Below, in pieces: positions 57,858 to 64,000 of a DNA stretch of 64,000 nt. The notes beneath the pieces were generated by a model. The model was given only the letters and a program-made list of their open reading frames with translations. It was not told the origin of the DNA and did no database searches. Origin of the DNA: Arthrobacter terricola (GTDB lineage: Bacteria; Actinomycetota; Actinomycetes; Actinomycetales; Micrococcaceae); assembly GCF_004354015.1 (NCBI RefSeq), contig NZ_SMRU01000022.1, forward strand, positions 1-64,000, in the 5' to 3' direction. Both the position numbers and the translations under genes were made by a program. Each line of letters begins with the position of its first letter. The first letter of the stretch is position 1.

Positions 57858-58052
57858 CAGAGAGCGAGTATGGTGCCGACCTGGCCGGCGACGGCGCGGT
57901 CGTAGAGGGCGCGGCCGACAGTGACGTCGCAGACGACCACGCCGATGTTGCTGTTGGCGATGTTCTCCTCGGAGTTCTCGCGGTCGGGCTTGACGCCGGC
58001 GACGACCCCGTCGGTCTCTGCAGCGATGGCCGGGAGGCCGTCGGGGAGTAGC
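57858..58052 (-). pseudogene. Remnant resembling an ornithine-cyclodeaminase-family C-terminus
   Basis: LPAIAAETDGVVAGVKPDRE, NSEENIANSNIGVVVCDVTV and GRALYDRAVAGQVGTIL match the C-terminal part of ornithine cyclodeaminase/mu-crystallin proteins. No N-terminal part is present, and the frame reads on into unrelated codons. It is debris in a 480-bp spacer (57754-58233) where nothing else is seen. Confidence 0.5.
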
Positions 58053-58233
58053 CCATGCCTGCTCCAGGTCGTTGCGTGAAACACGGTGAATGTGACATGC
58101 CTAACATTCGGATGCGAATATACACGAGTAGATCCGCAACGGTAAGCTGCCTATGTGACTTTTTGTGTGTTTGCTTTCGGTTTTGGTCAGGTTGGCGGGC
58201 GTGGCTTTTGAGTCTCCCCGGTGGAGAAGGGGC

Positions 58234-59373
58234 ATGATGGACGCGACCCGGAAGATCCAGCACCAACTGAGCGGGACCCGTTCGCTCGGTGAGGCACTGC
58301 GTGGACGGGGAAACTCGCTCAATGCCCTGCGCCTTGTTTTCGCGTCATGTGTGATTGTTTCGCATGCTTGGTGGCTTGGTGGCTACGGCCAGGAACCGGC
58401 GTTGTTCGGGATTAAACTCGGCACTGCAGGCGTCATGGGCTTCTTCGCGATCTCCGGATACCTCATCACAATCAGTGCCGAGGGGTCGACAACGCTTGAA
58501 TATGTGACCGCACGGGTCCTGCGAATATACCCCGGTCTTGTTGTGTCCGCGGTGCTCGTGGCGTTCGTCGCGGCACCGATCGGCGCCCTCATGACCGGCG
58601 GACGCTACAGCCTTTCAGGGGCAATCGTCTTCCTGGAGGCGGCCCTTGCGCTCCTCATCGGAGTCATGAACACGCCACCGATCGGGACCTCCCTGCTCGG
58701 AAACAACGACCACTTCGACTGGGACGGCCCGTTGTGGACGTTGACCTGGGAGGCATTGTGCTACGTCCTCATCGGGGTCCTTGTCTTCCTCGTTCGACGG
58801 CGGTCTCCTGACCGGAATGGGACCGCCGCCGCCATCCTGTGGCTGTTCGCAGCGGCGACCGGCGCCGTTGCAGGCAAGATCATTGCTGGCGGCTTCGGAG
58901 CAAACCGGACCGAATTTGTCCTGCCCTTCATCGCACTCTTCATGGCCGGCGCTCTTCTGGCCACGATGCGGGATCGCATCAGGATGGGCCTGCTGCCGTG
59001 CCTGCTCGCAGTGGTGGCCGTGTGGGGTGCCTACCTCACGGGCTTTGGTCCGGCACTGGCACCACTACCTTTCGCCTACGTAATCCTCTCGATCGGCTCT
59101 CTTCCCGTCGCATCCAGGATCGGGTCACGCCACGACATCTCCTACGGCGTCTACATCTACGGATGGCCCCTCCAACAACTGCTGGCGACCCTCAGGCTGC
59201 CCTCCCATGTCTCTCCATTGGTGTTCGCCGCTGCCGCACTGGTTCTCGTCTGTCCGCTTGCTTACCTGAGCAGTGTCATGGTCGAGAAACCGGCACGGCG
59301 TCTCCGCGCGCGATTGCTCCGGTCAGCGCACTTTCGTCCGCCTGGCTCCAGGTCGGATAGTGTGGCGTCATGA
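58234..59373 (+). CDS. Acyltransferase 3 family membrane protein (OafA/YrhL type)
   Basis: Predicted 379-residue integral membrane acyltransferase with about ten helices. RGNSLNALRLVFASCVIVSH begins the family and carries the conserved Arg and active-site His. FAISGYLI, RVLRIYPGL and LWTLTWEALCYV are conserved. It would acetylate a surface glycan. The ATG at 58234 follows AGAAGGGG. There is no neighbour in an operon; a separate glycan locus lies at 40-53 kb. Confidence 0.88.
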   Translation: MMDATRKIQHQLSGTRSLGEALRGRGNSLNALRLVFASCVIVSHAWWLGGYGQEPALFGIKLGTAGVMGFFAISGYLITISAEGSTTLEYVTARVLRIYPGLVVSAVLVAFVAAPIGALMTGGRYSLSGAIVFLEAALALLIGVMNTPPIGTSLLGNNDHFDWDGPLWTLTWEALCYVLIGVLVFLVRRRSPDRNGTAAAILWLFAAATGAVAGKIIAGGFGANRTEFVLPFIALFMAGALLATMRDRIRMGLLPCLLAVVAVWGAYLTGFGPALAPLPFAYVILSIGSLPVASRIGSRHDISYGVYIYGWPLQQLLATLRLPSHVSPLVFAAAALVLVCPLAYLSSVMVEKPARRLRARLLRSAHFRPPGSRSDSVAS

Positions 59374-59483
59374 CTGTCAGCAAACCGTAACGGCGGACAT
59401 TGAAACCTGGCTTTCTGGCTATCATGAAAGCCGTCGCACCCAAGCCGGGCTGACCGGCTTGGCCAATCACGGGGGGAATTAGA

Positions 59484-59735
59484 ATGGGTGAACCGCAGCG
59501 GGATCATTTCCCGGAAATACCTGATGATCTACCCGAGTTGCTTGCTTCGCCCGGTACGAATGATGACAACCTGGTGACCCTCCGTGAGCAGGCCCAGGAG
59601 ATAATCGATCAAATTCTGAGCGGTACTGATCCCGGCGGTGAGAGGGTCCGGGCGAAATTGAGGCTGTGCATCTTCCGCCATCCTGGGCGACCGGACCAGG
59701 CGCTCCTCGAGCATCTTCTGAACCGCAACAACTGA
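59484..59735 (+). CDS. Small hypothetical protein
   Basis: Predicted 83-residue acidic protein with no recognised family. A GGGGGAA site precedes the ATG. The helical central part LREQAQEIIDQILSGTDPGG ends in ALLEHLLNRNN. It is convergent with a small remnant on the other strand. Confidence 0.5.
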   Translation: MGEPQRDHFPEIPDDLPELLASPGTNDDNLVTLREQAQEIIDQILSGTDPGGERVRAKLRLCIFRHPGRPDQALLEHLLNRNN

Positions 59736-59738
59736 CTA

Positions 59739-59977
59739 CTATTTCATGGCATCCCTTAGTGCGACCGTCCGGGTTGCGGGATCGGTCACGAGGAACCTGG
59801 CAGCGATGACGACGGCGGCGATCAGCCCGAGCGCCGTCATGACTATCGCTTCGAGGACCAGGAAGTACAGCCCCCAGGTGAGGGCGGAGGCGTTGATGTC
59901 GTGGCCCCACGCGGTGCTGAGGTTGAGCGCGATGGCTCCAGCCGCACCCGAACAGGCGCCCAGACAGACAAACCGCC
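59739..59977 (-). pseudogene. Remnant of a small membrane protein
   Basis: GACSGAAGAIALNLSTAWGH then LYFLVLEAIVMTALGLIAAV give two hydrophobic helices and end in DAMK before TAG. The frame has no start codon. The neighbouring upstream frame reads VGNLLGGLS, suggesting a frameshift near 59965. No family is assigned. Confidence 0.45.
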
Positions 59978-60039
59978 GAGCAGGTTCCCCACATCACCAT
60001 CCAAGTCGAGGTGTGCTTGTGCCCGTTGTCCCGGTCATT

Positions 60040-61311
60040 CTATTTTCCGGTGAGTTCGGGTGGGGTGCGGCGGAGGGTTTTGGTGACGGAGAGTTTGCTG
60101 GAGTACTGGATGGATCCGTAGCGGAAGAGGTGGACGGCCAGGCGCAGGACCAGGGTGCCGAGGATGAACAGTTCGGCGATGACGATGATCGCTTCGGTGG
60201 TGTTCAGGGTTCCGAAGCCGTTGCGGAGCATGGCGGTCACGGGGGCAGAGAGGGGGAAGTAGGTGAAGGCTTGCACGACGGCGGAGTGCGGGTCGCTGAG
60301 GATGAGGCTGATCGCGTAGAACGGGACGAAGATCAGGGCCATGAGGGGTCCGAAGATGACACCGGCTTCCTTCGCGGTGGGCATGATCGCGCCGATCGCG
60401 ACGAGCATGGCGGTAAACAGGGTGAACCCGCCGAGCAGAAGGAGCGCGCCAACCAAGAGCGGCCCCGGTTCGAAGACCAAGGAGGTCAGGTCGACGTCGG
60501 GCAGGGCGAGCCGGTCCCGGAAGAAGGCGTAGCCGATCGCGACCGGGGTGAGGAATACGCCGATCTGGACGAGTCCGACGAGGAAGAGGGAGATAATTTT
60601 TCCCACGATGAGGGTGGTCGGGTTCAAGGTGGTCAGGATCATCTCTGTGACCCGGTTTTCTTTCTCCTCAAGCGTGGAGTTGAGCATCTGGCTGGAGAGC
60701 AGGATGATGCTCACATAGAACAGCACCAGGAACATCAACGGCGGTAGAGCGGTGCCGAAACCGCCGGCCACCTGCCCGTTCCGAAAGGTCTGGGTGTCGA
60801 CGGTGACGTTCCCGCCCGCGGCCGCGGTCAGCACGGGGGATCCGATCCTGGCTTGGGCTGCGATGGTGAGGAGTTGTTTGGCGACGGCTTCGTAGGTGTT
60901 GTCCGCGAAGATCCCCTTGTCGGCGCCGTAGACCTTCACATGCTCGGTCGCCGGGTTGGCAGGGTAGGCGAAGTACGCGTCGCTGCGCCCGGCCTTCACG
61001 TCCGCCAGTGCGGTGTCCGGGTCGGTGGATTTGTGGCCGCCCATGGCCGTGGCCACGGCGTCGGGGATGATCCCGGACGCGTCCGTGTACGTGAAGGACA
61101 GGGTCGCGTTCTTCTGCGCCTCCGAGGTGGCGCGGGTGGAGGAATTGCTGGCGAACACCAGGGTGAAGATGATGGCCATGACCACCGGGATCGCCAGGGT
61201 TGCGATCCAGAAGCGGCGTTTCTTGATGGTTCGGATGAACTCGAAACCGACGACGGTGCCGAGGTTGTGCCGGCCCAGGAAAGAGGAGGCTCTGGTTGGC
61301 GTGGTGGTCAT
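60040..61311 (-). CDS. ABC exporter permease, NatB-like (ABC-2 type)
   Basis: Predicted 423-residue membrane protein. One N-terminal helix (FWIATLAIPVVMAIIFTLVF) precedes an extracellular domain of about 130 residues. Five to six C-terminal helices follow, with LNSTLEEKENRVTEMILTTL, the conserved cytoplasmic loop of NatB-type permeases, near 210. It pairs with the ATPase upstream, whose stop overlaps this start (ATGA, 61308-61311). Substrate unknown; NatAB exports Na+ or organic cations in Bacillus. Confidence 0.88.
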   Translation of the reverse strand: MTTTPTRASSFLGRHNLGTVVGFEFIRTIKKRRFWIATLAIPVVMAIIFTLVFASNSSTRATSEAQKNATLSFTYTDASGIIPDAVATAMGGHKSTDPDTALADVKAGRSDAYFAYPANPATEHVKVYGADKGIFADNTYEAVAKQLLTIAAQARIGSPVLTAAAGGNVTVDTQTFRNGQVAGGFGTALPPLMFLVLFYVSIILLSSQMLNSTLEEKENRVTEMILTTLNPTTLIVGKIISLFLVGLVQIGVFLTPVAIGYAFFRDRLALPDVDLTSLVFEPGPLLVGALLLLGGFTLFTAMLVAIGAIMPTAKEAGVIFGPLMALIFVPFYAISLILSDPHSAVVQAFTYFPLSAPVTAMLRNGFGTLNTTEAIIVIAELFILGTLVLRLAVHLFRYGSIQYSSKLSVTKTLRRTPPELTGK

Positions 61312-62237
61312 GTCAGGTCCGCCGTTTCCTTGCCGTAGACGCGGATGAAGATTTCCTCAAGGGATACCCGTTCGGTGGTGAAGGACCGCACCGCGACCCC
61401 GGAGGTAACCAGTTCACGCAGCACCGCTGTCTCGTCCGCCCCGTTCCGCGGCGCCAGGTCCGCGCTGCCGACGTCGGCGGCCGTGACCTCGTACAGGTCC
61501 GAACCGGGCAGGGGACCGGTGTAGGTGATGCGGTAGAGGGTGCCGCCGAATTGTTCCTGAACCTCGGCAACGGTGCCGTAGGCGCGGGAGGTGCCGTCCT
61601 TGAGCAGGATTACCCGGTCACAGAGCCGTTCGACTTCCTCCATCTGGTGGGTAACCATGATGACCGTGGAACCGGCGAGCTTCTGTTCTTCGATGATGTC
61701 CATCAGCAGGCGCCGGTTCACCGGGTCGAACCCCTTCGTCGGCTCATCAAGGATCAGCAGCTCGGGATCGTTCATGATCGTCACGCCCAGCTGGATCTTC
61801 TGCTGCTCGCCCCCGGACAGCTTGTCCAACCGGGTCGACGCCTTGTCCGCGAGTTCGACGCGGTCCAAGTACTCCAAGGACCAGGACCGTGCCTGTGCTT
61901 TGGAAAGTCCTTTGAGCCGGCCGAAATAGACCATCACGTCCAGGACGGCTTCCTTCTTGTACAAGCCGCGCTCCTCGGGAAGGTACCCGAGCCGGACACC
62001 GTCGCGGGGTTCAAAGACCTTCCCGCCGATATGCAGCACCCCGGCCGTGGGCTGGTAAATCCCCAGCAACGCCCTCAGCGTGGTGGTTTTGCCCGAACCG
62101 TTGCTGCCCAGGAACCCGAATGTCTCCCCGGCCCGGACATCAAACGATAGATCCCGGATGACCCGTGTCTCCCCGAAATCCATCCTGAAATTTTCGATAC
62201 GCACCAATGGCTCAATAGCCGCGCCCCCCGCAGTCAT
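61308..62237 (-). CDS. ABC exporter ATPase, NatA-like
   Basis: Predicted 309-residue ATPase. Walker A GSNGSGKTT near residue 43, Q-loop YLPEERGLY, signature LSGGEQQK and Walker B LLILDEPTKGFD are intact. A C-terminal domain (about 220-309) follows, as in NatA and bacitracin-type ATPases. The ATG at 62237 is used; a GTG at 62243 is possible. No ribosome site is clear, so the message may be leaderless. Confidence 0.92.
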   Translation of the reverse strand: MTAGGAAIEPLVRIENFRMDFGETRVIRDLSFDVRAGETFGFLGSNGSGKTTTLRALLGIYQPTAGVLHIGGKVFEPRDGVRLGYLPEERGLYKKEAVLDVMVYFGRLKGLSKAQARSWSLEYLDRVELADKASTRLDKLSGGEQQKIQLGVTIMNDPELLILDEPTKGFDPVNRRLLMDIIEEQKLAGSTVIMVTHQMEEVERLCDRVILLKDGTSRAYGTVAEVQEQFGGTLYRITYTGPLPGSDLYEVTAADVGSADLAPRNGADETAVLRELVTSGVAVRSFTTERVSLEEIFIRVYGKETADLT

Positions 62238-62384
62238 GCACACACTCTAACCGCAAGGCGGGGTCCGGAGCCCTGACAATAACTCTTCGGTGCGCCCGCG
62301 TCGCCCAAGGAGCGGGTAAGAAGGTGCGGGTTCACCGCGTCACTCCCCGTTGTCATCGGACTGTTCGTCGGTAAGACTCGGCGC

Positions 62385-63086
62385 ATGAGATTCGAGGGAG
62401 TGCTTCCCGAGGACGCGCCCGATCCGCGCATCGAAAACGCCAAGCGTCTGAAACTGATGCCGATCCCCATCATGGGGCTGGTTCCTCAGCCCACGCTTGA
62501 AGACCCGGACATGATCGGCTTCCAGTACGGCCAGGACTCCCGCGGGTACAACGAAATGTCGGCGAGCATCACCTACATGTTGTGGCGAAACCCGGTCGAT
62601 AAGTCCGACCCGATCAACCTGGCCGAGCTCGATGAGCAGACGCGGGCCTCGATCGGGTTTGTTCCTCCCTGGCCGCGGCCGCAGTGGCTGGTTGAGCAAG
62701 TTGAACGACTTCGCTACCCACAGCTCTGGGAGGCGGTGAGGACCACGTGGCATCGCGACCCGACCGGTCAGTCATCGGTGGCGTGGGTGCTGACGGACCA
62801 CCTGATTCACATCTTGATGAACCGCAACCGGCGGCAGTGGATCGGGGGCAACGCCTGGGATCCTCACACCCGGAACGCCAGAAACGCGCCAGCAACCCGC
62901 GAGGTCGCCGTCCAGGTTGATGGCGCCGAAGTCCGGGGGATCGAAATCGACACGGATCCGGTCGTGTACGCCGTGGGAGCGTCTCTCGGAAACAACGGGG
63001 TAGTGACGGCCGTCCTGCCGCGCGAAGAGCTCAACTACATACGCATTGAATTCGCGAAACGCGGGAGGTCTACGGGATTTTCTTGA
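62385..63086 (+). CDS. Hypothetical protein
   Basis: Predicted 233-residue soluble protein with no recognised family. The middle half is rich in Trp and Arg (WPRPQWLVEQVERLRYPQLW). The C-terminal third repeats a beta-rich pattern (REVAVQVDGAEVRGIEIDTD). It overlaps the convergent membrane-protein gene by 17 bp. Confidence 0.65.
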   Translation: MRFEGVLPEDAPDPRIENAKRLKLMPIPIMGLVPQPTLEDPDMIGFQYGQDSRGYNEMSASITYMLWRNPVDKSDPINLAELDEQTRASIGFVPPWPRPQWLVEQVERLRYPQLWEAVRTTWHRDPTGQSSVAWVLTDHLIHILMNRNRRQWIGGNAWDPHTRNARNAPATREVAVQVDGAEVRGIEIDTDPVVYAVGASLGNNGVVTAVLPREELNYIRIEFAKRGRSTGFS

Positions 63087-63594
63087 GCCGGAGGATGCGG
63101 ATGGTCCAGACGCTGACGAGCGCGTGAACGAACGCCCATGCGACTTTCACCGGCTCGAACGGGGGACCGCTGATAAAGACCATGACGAGCACGATGGACA
63201 CCGTGGAGACCACGATGGCGGCGATCAGTGGTGACCGGGCGGTGCTTTTGAGGGTGGAGAGGTTCCAGATCCCGATGATCACACCGGCGAGCGAGACCAC
63301 CGTGTAGGCCACGAAGACGATGATGATGCCCGTGATCCACCCGGCCGCCGGCGGCATCCCCGAAGCGCTGTCGTCCTGCACTTGCCCGATGAGGTTCGCG
63401 GCGGACGCGAGTGTGAACAGGCCGGTGGCGCCACCCGTGAGCAGCTCGATGAGTCCCAGCCAGAACCGCCAATGCCGCGACCTTGACGCGTTACGGGGAC
63501 TGAGCGCAGGCTCATCGATTGACTGTGGCGGGCGCACATGAAGCAGTTCTACCGCGTCAGACTGATCGGTCTGCGGTTGTGTTTCCTGGTTCAT
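63070..63594 (-). CDS. Membrane protein with four helices, unknown function
   Basis: Predicted 174-residue protein: a polar N-terminus of about 50 residues, then four hydrophobic segments (FWLGLIELLTGGATGLFTLA, WITGIIIVFVAYTVVSLAGV, PLIAAIVVSTVSIVLVMVF, VAWAFVHALVSVWTI). No family is recognised. The ATG at 63594 is used because the longer frame overlaps the coding-like sequence on the other strand. Confidence 0.65.
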   Translation of the reverse strand: MNQETQPQTDQSDAVELLHVRPPQSIDEPALSPRNASRSRHWRFWLGLIELLTGGATGLFTLASAANLIGQVQDDSASGMPPAAGWITGIIIVFVAYTVVSLAGVIIGIWNLSTLKSTARSPLIAAIVVSTVSIVLVMVFISGPPFEPVKVAWAFVHALVSVWTIRILRLKKIP

Positions 63595-63609
63595 GTCGCG
63601 TCCCCTCGC

Positions 63610-64000
63610 GTGCGGTGGAGGCCGTCCCCGCGACCGCCAGAGGAAGTCTATCGTCGGCAGCTTGCCCCGACATTCTCGTCTCACCCGGCCGCACTTGGAC
63701 CAGCGCATAAAGCGTTGAGCGAGGACAACCCGTTGTCCGCTCCAGGTAGTGTCCCGGTTTTGAGTCCGGCAAATGTGGCGCTGATGCCCGTTCCGGCGCA
63801 GCCAGGCGCGGCGGTGACGATCACCCCGACACGGTTCCTCGACACGAGGACGTCTTCCGGTGACGTCGGCCCGGGCGGATCGGTGTCGTTCCAGGCCGGT
63901 GGCGTGGCCGGGGTTCCGGCCGATGCTGCGGCGGTGGTGGTGAACCTGACGGTGACCGAACCGTCGTCGTACGGTTTTGTCACCGCCCATGCCTCGGGAA
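63610..64000 (+). CDS. RFLDTR-repeat protein, partial (runs off the window)
   Basis: An open frame leads through PLSAPGSVPVLSPANVALMP to TPTRFLDTRTSSGDVGPGGS and VSFQAGGVAGVPADAAAVVV, the same repeat found three times at 40076-41935. No signal peptide or clear start is seen upstream. GTG 63610 is only the first available start in an otherwise open frame, and the N-terminus may be damaged. The rest lies beyond 64000. Confidence 0.6.
   Translation, partial: MRWRPSPRPPEEVYRRQLAPTFSSHPAALGPAHKALSEDNPLSAPGSVPVLSPANVALMPVPAQPGAAVTITPTRFLDTRTSSGDVGPGGSVSFQAGGVAGVPADAAAVVVNLTVTEPSSYGFVTAHASG

Noticed and set aside
57722..58051. Possible small + strand gene after gntR
   Set aside because: The translation is Asp/Gly/Val low complexity, and the minus strand carries a better, though decayed, ornithine-cyclodeaminase-like match.

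Overview
The window reads as a chromosomal segment of a high-GC actinobacterium, most likely Arthrobacter or a relative in the Micrococcaceae. The basis is strong G+C, frequent GTG starts, ATGA/GTGA gene overlaps, SARP, PadR and Lrp regulators, and RFLDTR-repeat secreted proteins. No RNA genes, CRISPR arrays or intact insertion sequences were seen. All assignments come from reading translated sequence and remembered family motifs; nothing was searched.

Region 1 (1-5.5 kb) is a PucR regulator, glutaminase and amino-acid permease operon, then a decayed resolvase. Region 2 (3.7-19.5 kb) is a catabolic island for an alicyclic ketone. It holds an AcoR-like regulator, a ChnD-like alcohol dehydrogenase, a lactone hydrolase, a cyclohexanone-monooxygenase-like Baeyer-Villiger enzyme and an aldehyde dehydrogenase (cyclohexanone to caprolactone to 6-hydroxyhexanoate to adipate). 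A TetR-controlled pair follows. An opposing beta-oxidation operon (CoA-transferase, glutaryl-type acyl-CoA dehydrogenase, hydratase, 3-hydroxyacyl-CoA dehydrogenase, thiolase) sits under a divergent LysR gene and could take adipate to acetyl-CoA and succinyl-CoA. The thiolase carries a one-base frameshift.

Region 3 (20.6-34.8 kb) is the most unusual part. It encodes a creatinase-like M24 protein lacking metal ligands, a complete oligopeptide-type ABC importer, a xylose-isomerase-like TIM barrel, a divergent DRE-TIM metallolyase and a ring-opening amidohydrolase of the cyanuric acid hydrolase/barbiturase family. Directly downstream is a diverged, internally deleted second copy of the same block, in which the metallolyase is fused in frame to an OHCU-decarboxylase-like domain. 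Remnants of two Asp/Glu/hydantoin-racemase-type genes follow. I infer an undescribed pathway for import and breakdown of an N-heterocycle or ureide; the substrate is unknown.

Region 4 (34.9-39.8 kb) has a DUF427 protein, azlCD with a divergent Lrp-type regulator, an AnsP-like permease and a DUF998-like membrane protein. Region 5 (40-53.2 kb) is a surface-glycan cluster: a secreted RFLDTR-repeat protein, a phosphoesterase lipoprotein, a GH16 lipoprotein, membrane proteins, a glycosyltransferase-flippase fusion, an HprK-like ATPase, two GT2 enzymes and a divergent SARP gene. Two 11-bp-phased direct repeats are candidate SARP boxes.

Region 6 (53.2-64 kb) has a PadR-UbiB pair, a GntR-controlled FAH hydrolase with a deleted SDR gene, an acyltransferase-3 protein, a NatAB-like ABC exporter, small unknown proteins and the start of another RFLDTR-repeat coding frame that runs off the window.
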